A DNA stretch of 64,000 nt. Source: Hyphomicrobiales bacterium. GTDB lineage: Bacteria; Pseudomonadota; Alphaproteobacteria; Rhizobiales; NORP267. The position numbers were made by a program, and so were the translations under genes. The notes beneath the pieces are model-generated. The model was not told the DNA's origin. It saw only the letters and a list, made by a program, of their open reading frames with translations, and did not search any database. Positions 30,077 to 40,555 of this stretch are shown piece by piece. Location of the stretch: the NCBI GenBank assembly GCA_021775875.1, contig JAJFHA010000007.1, positions 1 through 64,000 on the forward strand, read 5' to 3'. The first letter of the stretch is position 1. Each line of letters begins with the position of its first letter.

Positions 30077-30673
30077 ATGCCGACCGAGACTAAATCAGAC
30101 CGTGTTCGCCGCAACGTTGGCAACCGTTGTCTTGTGCTTGTCGGCATGATGGGGGCTGGAAAAACCACCATCGGACGCCGCCTCGCAGCCCGGCTCGATT
30201 TGCCTTTTGTCGATGTGGATCAGGAAATTGAAAAGGCCGCGGGCCAAAGCGTTGCTGATATCTTTGCCCAGCACGGCGAAGACTATTTCCGCGCCGGTGA
30301 ACAACGGGTTTTCCTGCGCCTGCTTGGCGAAGGCCCGAGCATTTTGGCGACCGGCGGCGGCACCTTCATGAACGAAGAAACCCGCAAGCAGGTCTCCGGG
30401 CATGGCATCTCGATCTGGCTCAAGGCAGATTTCGATATTCTCTACAAACGAGTTAGTCGGCGGAACCATCGACCCTTGTTGCAGACAGATGATCCAAAAC
30501 AGGCCTTGCTCGACCTGATCGAGGCCCGTGATCCGGTTTACGCTGAAGCCGATATCATTGTTCAATCCAGAGATGTGCCCCATGAAAAAGTGGTGAGCGA
30601 AATAGTTGGATTGCTCGATGATCACCTTGATACCGAAATTGGCGCATCCACACGTCAGGAGCAGATATCGTGA
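30077..30673 (+). CDS. aroK: shikimate kinase
   Basis: A 198-residue kinase that phosphorylates shikimate in aromatic amino acid synthesis. It has Walker A GMMGAGKTTIGRRLA, the shikimate-binding DVDQEIE with FRAGEQRV, GGGTFM, and the lid RRNHRPLL. ATG at 30077 is preceded by GGAG eight bases upstream. The final four bases overlap the aroB start, so the two consecutive pathway genes are translationally coupled. Confidence 0.98.
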   Translation: MPTETKSDRVRRNVGNRCLVLVGMMGAGKTTIGRRLAARLDLPFVDVDQEIEKAAGQSVADIFAQHGEDYFRAGEQRVFLRLLGEGPSILATGGGTFMNEETRKQVSGHGISIWLKADFDILYKRVSRRNHRPLLQTDDPKQALLDLIEARDPVYAEADIIVQSRDVPHEKVVSEIVGLLDDHLDTEIGASTRQEQIS

Positions 30674-31800
30674 CAAATTCCCAGACCGGCACCAGGGTCG
30701 TGACCGTTGGTCTTGGCGAACGGGCATATGATATTCATATCGGGCCGGGTGTCGCGGGCAATATTGGCGATCTTATTCTGCAAAAATTCGGGCCACGCAA
30801 ACTGGTGGTTATCACAGATAAAAATGTCGACGAACATCACGGCAAAGCTTTGATGACCGCACTCGCGGACAAAGGCTTGTCAGCCCGAAATATTGTGTTA
30901 CCGCCGGGGGAAGCCACCAAATCATTTGCTTCAATCGAACAGGTTGTCAGCAATATTCTTGACGGCGGGATTGAACGGGACGACCTCCTTGTCGCATTTG
31001 GCGGCGGGGTCATCGGCGATTTGGCCGGGTTTGCCGCAGCGATAACCCTGCGCGGCATCGATTTTGTGCAAATCCCCACCAGCCTGCTGGCGCAGGTCGA
31101 TTCTTCCGTTGGTGGCAAAACCGGCATCAACGCAGCCCACGGTAAAAATCTTGTCGGCGCGTTCCACCAACCGGGTTTGGTTTTGGCCGACACAAATATT
31201 CTGAAAACCCTGCCAAAGCGCGAATTGCGGGCGGGGTATGCGGAAATTGTCAAATACGGTCTGATCGGCGACGCTGAATTTTTCACCTGGCTTGAAGCTA
31301 ATGGCGCGGCACTTTTAGCGGGTGACGACGCGGCCCGCGTCCATGCGGTTTATATGGCCTGCCAGGCCAAGGCAGATTTTGTCGCCCGCGACGAGCGCGA
31401 ACACGGTGTCCGCGCCCTGCTGAATTTGGGCCACACATTTGGCCACGCCTTGGAAGCGATTGCTGGTTTCGATGGCCGCCTGATCCACGGCGAAGCGGTC
31501 TCAATCGGCATGGTGCTTGCCGCTGAACTCTCAGTTGAACTGGAATTCTGCAACAATAACCTTCCAGTCCGGATCAAAGCCCACCTTGAAAGCGTTGGCC
31601 TGCCAACCCAAATTAGCGATGTGGATTGCGAAATACCAGGCGTTGATATTCTGACAGGACACATGATGCACGACAAGAAAGTGCGCGACGGAAAATTGGT
31701 ATTCATCATGCTCCGGGATATCGGCGACGCCTTTGTGACCAGCGACATTGATCGCCACAAGCTTCTTGATTTCATGACTGCAAAATGCAGCCGAACCTGA
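30670..31800 (+). CDS. aroB: 3-dehydroquinate synthase
   Basis: A 376-residue enzyme converting DAHP to 3-dehydroquinate. It has the NAD-binding GGGVIGDLAGFAAA, QIPTSLLAQVDSSVGGKTGIN, and the metal-binding GYAEIVKYGLI and LNLGHTFGHALE. The start is GTG at 30670, overlapping the aroK stop by four bases. It is followed closely by the CNNM/CBS gene. Confidence 0.98.
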   Translation: MTNSQTGTRVVTVGLGERAYDIHIGPGVAGNIGDLILQKFGPRKLVVITDKNVDEHHGKALMTALADKGLSARNIVLPPGEATKSFASIEQVVSNILDGGIERDDLLVAFGGGVIGDLAGFAAAITLRGIDFVQIPTSLLAQVDSSVGGKTGINAAHGKNLVGAFHQPGLVLADTNILKTLPKRELRAGYAEIVKYGLIGDAEFFTWLEANGAALLAGDDAARVHAVYMACQAKADFVARDEREHGVRALLNLGHTFGHALEAIAGFDGRLIHGEAVSIGMVLAAELSVELEFCNNNLPVRIKAHLESVGLPTQISDVDCEIPGVDILTGHMMHDKKVRDGKLVFIMLRDIGDAFVTSDIDRHKLLDFMTAKCSRT

Positions 31801-31811
31801 ATTAGGACAAA

Positions 31812-33110
31812 ATGACCCTCACCCTCGGCATCACCCTTGGTGCTATTATTGCTCTTCTTGCCATCTCGGCATTTTTCTCGGGCTCGGAAACCGCCCTCAC
31901 GGCGGCGTCGCGGGCGCGTATGCACCGGCTTGAACAAAATGGCGATATCCGCGCCGGTCGGGTCACCAAACTTCTCGAATCCCGCGACAGGCTGATTGGC
32001 GCATTATTGCTCGGCAACAATCTGGTGAATATTCTGGCCTCCGCCCTCACCACCAACCTGTTGCTCGATTTGTTCGGCGATGTGGGCATCGTCTATGCGA
32101 CATTGATCATGACCAGTTTGGTGCTGATTTTCTCGGAGGTTTTGCCAAAAACCTACGCCCTGGCTAATTCCGACCAAATGTCACTGCGAATCGCTTCAAG
32201 TGTCGGTCTGGTCGTCAAATTATTTTCGCCAGCTGTCGCCATAGTGCGTGCCATCGTTTTGCTGGTTCTGCGCCTTGGTGGATCCAGACTTGATGGCGAA
32301 ACCAGCCTGTTATCACCACGTGAAGAAATTCGCGGCACCATCGAACTGCATCACCGCGAAGGTGGCATGATCAAACATGACCGCGATATGCTCGGCGGCA
32401 TTCTCGACCTCGACGAGATGGACATTTCGGATGTCATGATCCACCGCACCGACGTAATAGCTGTTGACGTTGATCAACCAGCCGATAAGGCAGTTGAAGA
32501 AATTCTTGCCAGTCAGTTTTCCCGCATTCCGCTTTGGTCCGGAGAACCTGACAATTTTATCGGCATCCTTCATACCCGCGATCTGGCGCGCGAAATGGCC
32601 CGCGTCCGAGGGCGGCAAAAAAACATCAACCTTGCCGGAATCGCGTCCCGACCCTGGTTTGTGCCAGAAACCACGTCGCTACAAAATCAGTTAAACGCTT
32701 TTCTGAAACGCAAAACCCATTTTGCCGTTGCGGTCGATGAATATGGCGAGGTGATGGGGATCATCACGTTGGAAGATATTCTGGAAGAAATTGTTGGCGA
32801 AATTACAGACGAACACGATACCGATATCGAAGGCTTGCGCCGTCAGCCGGATGGATCCTCGATCATTGAGGGCACGGTCCCGATTCGTGATATCAACCGT
32901 GCGTTTGACTGGCATTTGCCTGAAGATGACGCCAACACGATCGCTGGATTAATTATCCACGAAGCCCGGATTATTCCGGAAATTGGTCAGGTTTTTACGT
33001 TTCACGGCTTCAAATTTGAGGTCATGGAAAAACAACGAAACCAAATAACGTCGGTTCGCCTCACACCGGTCAATCTTGTTCCAGCGAAACGTCAAAATCC
33101 AACATCATAG
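31812..33110 (+). CDS. CNNM/CorC-type membrane protein with CBS domains
   Basis: A 432-residue protein. The N-terminal DUF21/CNNM transmembrane domain (about 1-190; AFFSGSETALTAASRARMHRLEQ and SEVLPKTYAL) is followed by two CBS domains (about 205-330; VMIHRTDVIAVDVDQPADKAVEEIL and FAVAVDEYGEVMGIITLEDILEEIVGEI). A C-terminal CorC_HlyC domain ends the protein. The family is associated with magnesium or cobalt efflux and sometimes annotated as hemolysin-like; transport is the likelier role. It is 11 bases after aroB, so probably co-transcribed. Confidence 0.93.
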   Translation: MTLTLGITLGAIIALLAISAFFSGSETALTAASRARMHRLEQNGDIRAGRVTKLLESRDRLIGALLLGNNLVNILASALTTNLLLDLFGDVGIVYATLIMTSLVLIFSEVLPKTYALANSDQMSLRIASSVGLVVKLFSPAVAIVRAIVLLVLRLGGSRLDGETSLLSPREEIRGTIELHHREGGMIKHDRDMLGGILDLDEMDISDVMIHRTDVIAVDVDQPADKAVEEILASQFSRIPLWSGEPDNFIGILHTRDLAREMARVRGRQKNINLAGIASRPWFVPETTSLQNQLNAFLKRKTHFAVAVDEYGEVMGIITLEDILEEIVGEITDEHDTDIEGLRRQPDGSSIIEGTVPIRDINRAFDWHLPEDDANTIAGLIIHEARIIPEIGQVFTFHGFKFEVMEKQRNQITSVRLTPVNLVPAKRQNPTS

Positions 33111-33131
33111 CCTCCGCACTGCGTATTATTT

Positions 33132-33395
33132 CTATTCCGGCACGCCCGCCCTGATCGCCAGGGCATGGATCGGCCCCGCCAATTCTTCCGCCAGCACCTC
33201 ATTGATCATGCGGTGCCGGTCAACCGGAGATTTCCCGATAAACGCGTCCGACACGATTTTTACGCGAAAATGGCTTTCACCACCCGGACGATGGCCACTA
33301 TGACCTTCATGAAGGTGGGATTCGTCTATAACTTCAAGCGAAACAGGCGCCAGGCTTTTGGTTAGCTTATCAGTAATCGTATCAACAACAGACAT
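33132..33395 (-). CDS. bolA: BolA family protein
   Basis: An 87-residue BolA-like protein with the class II KH-like fold. It has the helix ITDKLTKSLAPVSLEVIDESHLHEGH, GESHFRVKIVSDAFIGKSPVDRHRMINEVLAEEL and a short end. The conserved His in SHFRVKIVS is a candidate ligand for the [2Fe-2S] cluster shared with monothiol glutaredoxins. It is divergent from the J-domain gene. Confidence 0.95.
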   Translation of the reverse strand: MSVVDTITDKLTKSLAPVSLEVIDESHLHEGHSGHRPGGESHFRVKIVSDAFIGKSPVDRHRMINEVLAEELAGPIHALAIRAGVPE

Positions 33396-33528
33396 TGAAG
33401 CCCCTTAATTCGATTTTGCTATGGACAGGAGAGAACTGCCCCACATATATCAATGAGCGGAGAAATTTCTGCAAGCTGTAACAATCTTTCATTTGTGAAC
33501 CTGCACCGGGCGACCCATAATCACGGCC

Positions 33529-34128
33529 ATGAATATCAAATCAAAATATTTCGACGCGATTCGCGTCAAACCTGAAAAAGACCTGACCCGCAAGGATGAC
33601 AGTCCGCGCTGCGCGTGGCAGGGCTGCGATAATCCAGGATCCCATCCTGCACCCAGGGGCCGGAACCATGAGGGTGAATATTACCGCTTCTGCATGCGTC
33701 ACGTCCGGGAATACAATAAATCTTACAATTATTTTTCCGGTATGAACGACGCCGAATTGAAGCAGTATCAGGAAGCCGCGATTACCGGTCATCGCCCAAC
33801 CTGGGAAATGGCGAACGGCAAGGGTGAGCCGGGACGTGGAAAAGGCACAAACCCAAAGAATGTGTCTGACCCGTTTGAAGTTACCGGCGGCGCGAATACA
33901 GGCCCAAATAAAGAGTCCAAACGGCGCATAGTCCGAAAGGTGGAACACAAATCCCTGGTGGCTCTAAATCTGGACGAGACGGCGACGGCCGCTGAGATCA
34001 AGGTTCGCTACAAACAACTTGTTAAACGACACCACCCGGACGCCAATGGCGGAGATCGGGCCAGCGAAGATAAATTGCGTGAAATAATTCAGGCATATAA
34101 TTATCTAAAGACCGCGGGCTTTTGCTAA
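33529..34128 (+). CDS. J-domain protein with N-terminal Cys/His cluster
   Basis: A 199-residue protein. The N-terminal half has a Cys/His set (CAWQGCDNPGSH, then FCMRHVREYN) that probably binds zinc, then a Gly/Lys-rich linker. The C-terminus is a short J domain (about 145-199) with the HPD motif in KRHHPDANGGD. It should stimulate DnaK ATPase on a particular client. Its constant place upstream of cobS in Alphaproteobacteria hints at a link with cobaltochelatase, but this is inference. Confidence 0.88.
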   Translation: MNIKSKYFDAIRVKPEKDLTRKDDSPRCAWQGCDNPGSHPAPRGRNHEGEYYRFCMRHVREYNKSYNYFSGMNDAELKQYQEAAITGHRPTWEMANGKGEPGRGKGTNPKNVSDPFEVTGGANTGPNKESKRRIVRKVEHKSLVALNLDETATAAEIKVRYKQLVKRHHPDANGGDRASEDKLREIIQAYNYLKTAGFC

Positions 34129-34210
34129 GGTCCCTATTCAGCTAATCCACAACCAGCAATAATCGAAACCATATACGCAATGCACCAGACAAGTGCAGAT
34201 GAGAGGAAGC

Positions 34211-35230
34211 ATGGCAACGCAAGCGTTTGATACAGAGGCCCAAACCGATTCCCAAACGGTCCCCGATATTGAAGTATCGGTTCGCCAGTTATTTGGCATC
34301 GACAGCGAATTGAAGGTGCCAGCTTTTTCCGCCACCTCCGACCATGTGCCGGATACGGACCCTGATTATCTGTTCAACCGCGAAACCACTCTGGCCATTT
34401 TGGCGGGCTTCGCTCACAACCGCCGCGTCATGGTGCAGGGCTTTCACGGCACCGGAAAATCCACCCATATTGAACAGGTTGCCGCGCGGCTCAACTGGCC
34501 CTGCGTCCGGGTCAACCTGGACAGCCACATTTCGCGTATCGATCTGGTTGGCAAGGACGCGATTGTTATTCGCGACGGCAAGCAGGTCACCGAATTTCGC
34601 GAAGGCATCCTGCCCTGGGCGCTGCAATCTAATACCGCTTTGGTTTTTGACGAATATGATGCCGGTCGCCCGGACGTGATGTTCGTTATCCAGCGCGTTC
34701 TTGAAGTTCAGGGAAAAATGACCCTGCTTGACCAGAACAGGGTTATTCGCCCTCACCCCGCATTCCGCCTGTTCGCGACCACCAACACGGTCGGGCTCGG
34801 CGATACGTCAGGGCTTTATCACGGCACCCAACAGATCAACCAGGGCCAGATGGACCGTTGGTCAATTGTAACGGTGCTGAATTATCTGCCTCACGATGAC
34901 GAGGTCAACATAGTTGCGGCAAAGGCCAAATCCTTTGCCAATGAAGAAGGCCGCGAGACCATTTCGAAAATGGTGCGGGTGGCGGATCTGACCCGAAACG
35001 CTTTCATGAACGGCGACATCTCTACGGTCATGAGCCCGCGAACGGTTCTTACCTGGGCTGAAAATGCGGAGATTTTCGATGATATCGGATTTGCTTTCCG
35101 GCTCTCCTTCATGAATCGCTGTGACGAGCTCGAACGCAACCTGATCGCCGAGCTTTATCAGCGTTGTTTCAACGAGGAACTGCCTGAGACCAGTTCGCCT
35201 GCATACCAGCTCGAGCAATCTGCCGACTAG
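34211..35230 (+). CDS. cobS: cobaltochelatase AAA+ subunit CobS
   Basis: A 339-residue MoxR-type AAA+ ATPase of the aerobic cobalt chelatase (CobN-CobS-CobT) in the cobalamin pathway. It has Walker [16 protein letters not shown], Walker [11 protein letters not shown], and [35 protein letters not shown] at 34211 is preceded by GAGAGGAAGC, so it is preferred to one six codons upstream. It is followed after three bases by cobT. CobN is not in this window. Confidence 0.96.
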   Translation: MATQAFDTEAQTDSQTVPDIEVSVRQLFGIDSELKVPAFSATSDHVPDTDPDYLFNRETTLAILAGFAHNRRVMVQGFHGTGKSTHIEQVAARLNWPCVRVNLDSHISRIDLVGKDAIVIRDGKQVTEFREGILPWALQSNTALVFDEYDAGRPDVMFVIQRVLEVQGKMTLLDQNRVIRPHPAFRLFATTNTVGLGDTSGLYHGTQQINQGQMDRWSIVTVLNYLPHDDEVNIVAAKAKSFANEEGRETISKMVRVADLTRNAFMNGDISTVMSPRTVLTWAENAEIFDDIGFAFRLSFMNRCDELERNLIAELYQRCFNEELPETSSPAYQLEQSAD

Positions 35231-35233
35231 GTC

Positions 35234-37120
35234 ATGCCCCCAATCAAGCCGCGCCCTAATCCCAACGAACCATTCAGGCAAGCCCTGACAGGGACCCTGC
35301 GGGCAATTGCCGGCAAGCCCGATCTTGAAGTGGGGTTTGGCAACGACGAAGCCCGCCTTGACGGTGAAAAAGCTGTCCTGCCTGAATTGCCGCGTTCCAT
35401 GAGCAAGGCCGATGTGGCCATCTCAAGGGGCCAGGCCGATGCGGTAGCTTTACGCGCCGCCTGCCACGATCCGGCTCTTCACAACACCATGATGCCCCAG
35501 GGCGTAAATGCCCGCGCCGCATTTGAAGCGGTCGAACAAGCACGCGTTGAAGCCATTGGTTGTCAACGAATGACCGGCACCGCAAGCAATATATCGGCCA
35601 TGCTGGAAGATAGCTTCTCCAACCCGTCAGCGCCCACCGAAGGTGACGATTTTGCCCAACTCGATCAGGCTCTTGGATTAATCGTCCGCGAACGCATTGC
35701 CGGGATAACCCTGCCCGAAGGTGCCGGCGAGATCATGGATAAATGGCGCGACTGGATCGAAGAACGCGCCGGCGATGAATTTGATCGCCTTGGGGAAACC
35801 CTCGACGACCAGAAATCATTTGCCCGCGTTGTCCGCGACATGCTGGCCGCTCTCGATATGGCTGACGAACTGGGTCAGGACCCGGATTCAGAAACCGGCG
35901 ACGATCAGGATCAAAATTCGGAAGAGACCGATGAGGACCAGATGGAATCCGATGCCTCCCAGCAGTCGGAAAGCACCTCCATGGAAGAGGCTGATTCTGA
36001 CGGCGACGAGAATACCGAGGATGGGTCCGCCGAAGCCGTCGACATGGATACTGAGATGACCGGCGGTGACGATGATCTGGATGCGGCGTCAGATGCCGAA
36101 GACCCCTGGCAGCCCGACTATCAGGGTGCCAATTCACGACCGGGCGATCATTACCAGATTTTCAGCAGCAAATTCGACGAGGTCGTCCACGCTGAAGATC
36201 TCTGCGATATCGAAGAACTGGACCGGTTGCGCACATTTCTCGACAAACAGCTGGTAAATTTACAAGGCACAATTTCCCGCCTCGCCAACAAGCTCCAGCG
36301 CAAGTTGCTCGCCCAGCAAAACCGGGCTTGGGATTTCGATCTGGAAGAAGGTGTGCTCGATGCCGCCCGCCTGTCGCGGATCGTCACCGACCCGCTATCG
36401 CCTTTGTCATTCAAATATGAGCGCGACACCGAATTTCGCGACACCGTCGTCACCCTGTTGCTGGATAATTCCGGCTCCATGCGCGGGCGCCCGATCACGG
36501 TCGCCGCCACTTGTGCAGACATCCTCGCCCGGACCCTTGAGCGGTGCGGTGTGAAGGTTGAAATTCTTGGCTTCACGACCCGCGCCTGGAAAGGCGGACA
36601 ATCCCGCGAACAATGGCTGGCGGACGGCAAACCAGCCAATCCGGGCCGCCTCAATGATCTTCGCCATATCATTTATAAGACCGCGGATTCGCCATGGCGA
36701 CATGCCCGGCGCAATCTTGGCCTGATGATGCGCGAAGGATTGCTGAAAGAAAATATTGATGGGGAAGCCCTGAGCTGGGCCCATAGCCGCCTGTTGGGGC
36801 GCCCGGAACAACGACGCATCCTGATGGTTATTTCAGATGGTGCACCGGTGGACGATTCGACCCTCTCGGTCAATTCTGGCAATTATCTGGAACGCCATCT
36901 TCGCCAGGTGATTGACGGCATCGAAAACCGGTCTCCGGTGGAATTACTGGCGATCGGTATCGGCCATGATGTAACCCGCTATTATCGCCACGCCATCACG
37001 CTGGTGGATGCGGAAGAACTTGGCGGTGCCATCATGGAAAAACTGGCCGAATTGTTTGATGAAAACCTGCAGAAGAACAAGGGCCGGACCACAGGCCGCC
37101 GGGGGCGTACGCTGCATTGA
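35234..37120 (+). CDS. cobT: cobaltochelatase subunit CobT
   Basis: A 628-residue partner of CobS in the hexameric chelatase activator. The N-terminal domain is followed by a long acidic low-complexity linker (about 215-290, rich in D, E, S, Q) and a C-terminal von Willebrand A domain. The metal-ion adhesion site begins [11 protein letters not shown] at about 410, with Thr and Asp residues further on ([11 protein letters not shown]). Length and layout match CobT. It overlaps the following gene by four bases. Confidence 0.96.
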   Translation: MPPIKPRPNPNEPFRQALTGTLRAIAGKPDLEVGFGNDEARLDGEKAVLPELPRSMSKADVAISRGQADAVALRAACHDPALHNTMMPQGVNARAAFEAVEQARVEAIGCQRMTGTASNISAMLEDSFSNPSAPTEGDDFAQLDQALGLIVRERIAGITLPEGAGEIMDKWRDWIEERAGDEFDRLGETLDDQKSFARVVRDMLAALDMADELGQDPDSETGDDQDQNSEETDEDQMESDASQQSESTSMEEADSDGDENTEDGSAEAVDMDTEMTGGDDDLDAASDAEDPWQPDYQGANSRPGDHYQIFSSKFDEVVHAEDLCDIEELDRLRTFLDKQLVNLQGTISRLANKLQRKLLAQQNRAWDFDLEEGVLDAARLSRIVTDPLSPLSFKYERDTEFRDTVVTLLLDNSGSMRGRPITVAATCADILARTLERCGVKVEILGFTTRAWKGGQSREQWLADGKPANPGRLNDLRHIIYKTADSPWRHARRNLGLMMREGLLKENIDGEALSWAHSRLLGRPEQRRILMVISDGAPVDDSTLSVNSGNYLERHLRQVIDGIENRSPVELLAIGIGHDVTRYYRHAITLVDAEELGGAIMEKLAELFDENLQKNKGRTTGRRGRTLH

Positions 37121-38160
37121 GTTTCTTGGACAAATTTTTTCAAGCGCACGGACGAGTGTTGTCTTTTCTTATTCTGTTGTTGTTCGCTTGCCTCATTGCC
37201 ATGTCACCTCTCAGGGCAACTGCAAAAAATTCCGGCACCCCGGTAACGGTGACCATCACCCCGCTCATTTTTGATCGCACAATGCCCAACAATTTACGAT
37301 TTGGTGCGCTTGAATGGCGGGGCGGCATCGAAATCCGATCAACTAACACTGCATTTGGCGGAATTTCCGGCATAAGAACACTTGATCAAGGTAACAGCCT
37401 GCTCGCAATAACCGATAAAGGCCAATGGATCAGCGCTGATATTCACTATCGGGACGGACAGCTAGCAGCAATCGACAATGTGTTTATGGCTCCCATATTG
37501 GGCGCGCCTGGCGAGCGACTCTCGGGCAAATTTGAAACCGACGCAGAGGGGATCGGTTTTGATATCAATGGTGACATTTTAATAGCGTTCGAGCGAAACC
37601 ACCGCCTCGCCAGATACGATATTGCTACCGACCATTGGCAGGCCCGCGCCAGCTATGTCCCGGTTCCTGATGATATTGAGGACTTTTCCGATAACAAAGG
37701 CATCGAAGCCATCGGCCAGTTCGCGGATGCCGCCATCACTGGCGGCCCGGTAATAGCAATTGCCGAACGATATCTCGATTCTGACGGCAACCATACCGGT
37801 TGGCTGCTTGGGCCGGGTGCCCCGGTTAAACTCACCTTCGCCCGGATCGATGAGTTTGACATTACCGCACTGACGATCCTGCCCGACGGTCATCTCATCA
37901 TTCTTGAGCGATCATTCTCATTTCTGTTCGGCCCCGCCATGCGGTTAAGGCTGGTGGAACCGACAGCCTTACGGGTGGGTAACCTGATCACCGGGCAGGA
38001 ATTGTTACGCGCTGAAAATCGCGAAGCAATTGATAATATGGAAGGTCTGGCAAATCATGTGTCAGCCAGCGGCGAGACAATTCTCACTCTTGTTTCCGAC
38101 AATAATTTCAATGATTTTCAGCGAACACTAATTTTGCAATTCGCCCTGCCCCAGCGATGA
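37117..38160 (+). CDS. exported esterase-like activity of phytase family protein
   Basis: A 347-residue protein with an N-terminal hydrophobic export signal ([21 protein letters not shown]) and a beta-propeller-like domain of the phytase-esterase-like family. Typical segments are [52 protein letters not shown] and [13 protein letters not shown]. The start is probably TTG at 37117, coupled to the cobT stop; later GTG or TTG codons are possible. Its substrate is unknown. It overlaps the convergent yhhQ-like gene by 33 bases. Confidence 0.85.
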   Translation: MSFLDKFFQAHGRVLSFLILLLFACLIAMSPLRATAKNSGTPVTVTITPLIFDRTMPNNLRFGALEWRGGIEIRSTNTAFGGISGIRTLDQGNSLLAITDKGQWISADIHYRDGQLAAIDNVFMAPILGAPGERLSGKFETDAEGIGFDINGDILIAFERNHRLARYDIATDHWQARASYVPVPDDIEDFSDNKGIEAIGQFADAAITGGPVIAIAERYLDSDGNHTGWLLGPGAPVKLTFARIDEFDITALTILPDGHLIILERSFSFLFGPAMRLRLVEPTALRVGNLITGQELLRAENREAIDNMEGLANHVSASGETILTLVSDNNFNDFQRTLILQFALPQR

Positions 38161-38757
38161 AGGTGCCGCAACGACATTCAGCATGGCCCGGTACGGGACA
38201 AGCATGATCAGCCCCATCAGAAGTTTTACCAGAAAATCTCCAAACGCCCACGCTACCCAGACCGGTGCCAGGAACAAGAGACCGCCAAATCCATATTCAG
38301 CCATCCCCATGCCAGCACCCCAGAATGCGAGCGTGAAGAACAGGGCTGTATCAACGGCCGACCCGATCAGGGATGAGAATAACGGCGCCCGCCACCAGCG
38401 TCTTGAATGGCGCAAGCTGTCGAAAATCTGCACATCCAGCAATTGCGCCACCAGAAACGCTGTTCCCGAGGCAACCGCAATACGCGGGGTCGCAAAATAA
38501 ATGCTCAATATAACCGCGCACACAAACCCGGCAGCTACCACCAGTCGGGTCAGACGAACGCCAAAGCGCCGGTTGGTGAGATCCGTCACCAGAAAAGCAA
38601 TCGGATAGCTGAACGCACCCCAGGAAAAATAATTTTCAAGGCCAAATGGCGTGAACGGGATTTGAACAAGGATATTTGACGCAACAACAATCACGCACAT
38701 CACAGCGACCGGGATCAACAAAGACCAGGGCCGTATAGTTGGCATTGTAAAAGACAT
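38128..38757 (-). CDS. queuosine-precursor transporter, YhhQ family
   Basis: A 209-residue integral membrane protein of the YhhQ/ECF-like vitamin and precursor uptake family. It has about six hydrophobic segments, with family motifs FSWGAFSYPIAFLVTDLTNRRFG, RIAVASGTAFLVAQLLDVQIFDSLR and SLIGSAVDTALFFTLAFWG. E. coli YhhQ imports queuosine precursors. No preQ1 riboswitch is apparent upstream. It is downstream of rpmB, separated by a 54-base gap with a small GTCCTG/CAGGAC hairpin (near 38770). Confidence 0.9.
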   Translation of the reverse strand: MSFTMPTIRPWSLLIPVAVMCVIVVASNILVQIPFTPFGLENYFSWGAFSYPIAFLVTDLTNRRFGVRLTRLVVAAGFVCAVILSIYFATPRIAVASGTAFLVAQLLDVQIFDSLRHSRRWWRAPLFSSLIGSAVDTALFFTLAFWGAGMGMAEYGFGGLLFLAPVWVAWAFGDFLVKLLMGLIMLVPYRAMLNVVAAPSSLGQGELQN

Positions 38758-38811
38758 GGGTTTCCAGTCCTGCTACAGGACGATTTTCAACAAGCTCAGG
38801 CAAATATCAAA

Positions 38812-39096
38812 CTAGGCGGTTTGGGCCTTTTCAATCAAAACCTTGATGCGCTGGGCATTTGACGACAATTCAGCCTTCTTGGCCTTTAGCAGAAAAGCAT
38901 CCAGACCGCCACGATGCTCGACCGTGCGCAGGGCGTTGGCTGAAATCCTGAAGCGAATTTGGCGTCCCAAAGAATCGCTTTGCAGTGAAACCTGACAAAG
39001 GTTTGGCAGGAACCGCCGGCGCGATCTGTTTTTTGCATGGCTGACATTATTACCTGTCAAAACCGCCTTGCCTGTTAACTCGCAACGACGAGACAT
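38812..39096 (-). CDS. rpmB: 50S ribosomal protein L28
   Basis: A 94-residue large-subunit protein. It starts [23 protein letters not shown] and contains [19 protein letters not shown] and [20 protein letters not shown], all canonical. ATG at 39096 has AAGGA eight bases upstream; the open frame extends about 40 codons further but without family similarity. It is divergent from the DUF3108 gene, with a 258-base promoter region between them. Confidence 0.97.
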   Translation of the reverse strand: MSRRCELTGKAVLTGNNVSHAKNRSRRRFLPNLCQVSLQSDSLGRQIRFRISANALRTVEHRGGLDAFLLKAKKAELSSNAQRIKVLIEKAQTA

Positions 39097-39354
39097 CGCT
39101 ATATTCCTTGTAAATCGTTCAAGCGTCGCCAAAAAGCGAGATGCCAAACATATGATCGAAATGAATTTCGCCGGATATAGGGGTTTTACGGCGAAATTGT
39201 CAAGCACTTCAGGCAATGAATCGCAGCGCCATAGCTCTGAAAACCCAATTGGCCACTAATTAGTCATATTCAACCTGTAGCTGCTCTGTTGTTCACGAAC
39301 AACGCTTGTTCAGGAACATTACCGGGGGCGGTAACCCTTTAAGGGAAAATATCT

Positions 39355-40233
39355 ATGCCAATGATTTTTGCTAACTCGTTTAGGCACCACTGCCAGACCG
39401 CAATTGCTGCGATACTGGCTATCCTCCTTGTCCCGACCTTGAGCCCGGCAAACGCGGAGGAAGAAGCAAATGTCGGGAAGATTCAAATGGCTTACCAACT
39501 CAATCTGGCCGGGTTCAGATTCGCCAGAATTTATATGAACAGCGAGATTCAGGGAGATGATTATACAGTTGCCCTGACCGCAAAAAGCTCTTCCTTTGCC
39601 AAGCTTTACCCGTTCCACGGCTCCACAAACAGCACCGGCTCGATGTTCCAGGGCGAGGCCCATGCGGTGACATACAGTCTGGCCTACGAGATCGGCGACC
39701 GTGCGCGCCAGACCGAGCTAGCATTCGTTGGCACCGATGTAACGGAAATCGATATCCAGCCACCGCCCGGACCACCGGTCGGACGCGAGCCACTTTTGCC
39801 CGAACACACAGAAAATGTCAGCGATCCGGTCAGCGCCTTCATCCTGCCTTTTGGCGACGATGAACCCGATGGTCCGCAAGCCTGTAACCGCGAACACGAA
39901 ATTTTTGATGGACGCCACCGGTTCCAGATCACCATGAATTTTATCCGCACCTTCTCCCACCCTTCAACCGAGCGGCCGGGCGAAATGGTCCCGGTCCATG
40001 TCTGCAGCCTGAAATATACGCCCGTAGCGGGCCACCGGATAAACCGTAGCAGTGATATGTTCGACTGGGCCAACAATGACGGCGTGGAATTCTGGCTGAT
40101 GCCGATCTATGTGGCCCGGGTGTTCGTACCTATTTACGGGACAATTCCAACCCCGCTCGGCGATGCCGTATTTCTGACGAACGCCTTGGTGATCAAGGAC
40201 TTTGAACAGGAAACGGTTGCAAACAGCCAATAG
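39355..40233 (+). CDS. DUF3108 family exported protein
   Basis: A 292-residue protein with a signal peptide (AAILAILLVPTLSPANA) and a DUF3108 domain: IQMAYQLNLAGFRFARIYMNSEIQGDDYTVALTAK, AHAVTYSLAYEIGDRARQTEL and C-terminal VEFWLMPIYVARVFVPIYGTIPTPLGDAVFLTNALV. The family is periplasmic or outer-membrane-associated with an unknown role. Two cysteines (CNREH, VCSLKY) could form a disulfide. It is divergent from rpmB and upstream of the SUV3-like helicase, the usual alphaproteobacterial order. Confidence 0.87.
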   Translation: MPMIFANSFRHHCQTAIAAILAILLVPTLSPANAEEEANVGKIQMAYQLNLAGFRFARIYMNSEIQGDDYTVALTAKSSSFAKLYPFHGSTNSTGSMFQGEAHAVTYSLAYEIGDRARQTELAFVGTDVTEIDIQPPPGPPVGREPLLPEHTENVSDPVSAFILPFGDDEPDGPQACNREHEIFDGRHRFQITMNFIRTFSHPSTERPGEMVPVHVCSLKYTPVAGHRINRSSDMFDWANNDGVEFWLMPIYVARVFVPIYGTIPTPLGDAVFLTNALVIKDFEQETVANSQ

Positions 40234-40555
40234 CTGGTCGCTGATTCGGGCCGGTTTCGTTCTGGATTTGGTTCAATCCTTAACAACCGGTCCCATTTTT
40301 CATGCGTCGCTGTCCCTGATTGAACATCCCGCTCTTCGCCAAACCGTCCCTGTTAACCTGTTACCCTTCAGATAAAATATTTTCCCGATCTCAATTGTGG
40401 CTGGTAACAAACAGAACCCAAGATATAGTGTGTTTTTCGGATGACATTCCGGGAGTCACCGATTCGGACAGGTTTTGTTCGGGCTTGGTTCTAATTGTTA
40501 CTTTCACCCTCAGGATTTGTCCTGAAACGATACACTCAGTCCGGAAATCCGGTTA
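40234..40555. other. 322-base intergenic region with an imperfect direct repeat
   Basis: This separates the DUF3108 gene from the helicase. It contains two similar stretches in the same direction (40243-40274 and 40461-40491) that share GATTCGG, GGTTT, GTTC and TTGGTTC in order. Otherwise no gene or clear promoter is seen. The helicase promoter is presumably here. Confidence 0.4.

Noticed and set aside
34129-34210. Cobalamin riboswitch upstream of cobS
   Set aside because: The spacer is too short and shows no B12-box sequence.
38758-38811. preQ1 riboswitch before the YhhQ-type transporter
   Set aside because: The space is 54 bases and lacks the preQ1-I stem-loop and A-rich tail; only a small GTCCTG/CAGGAC hairpin is present.
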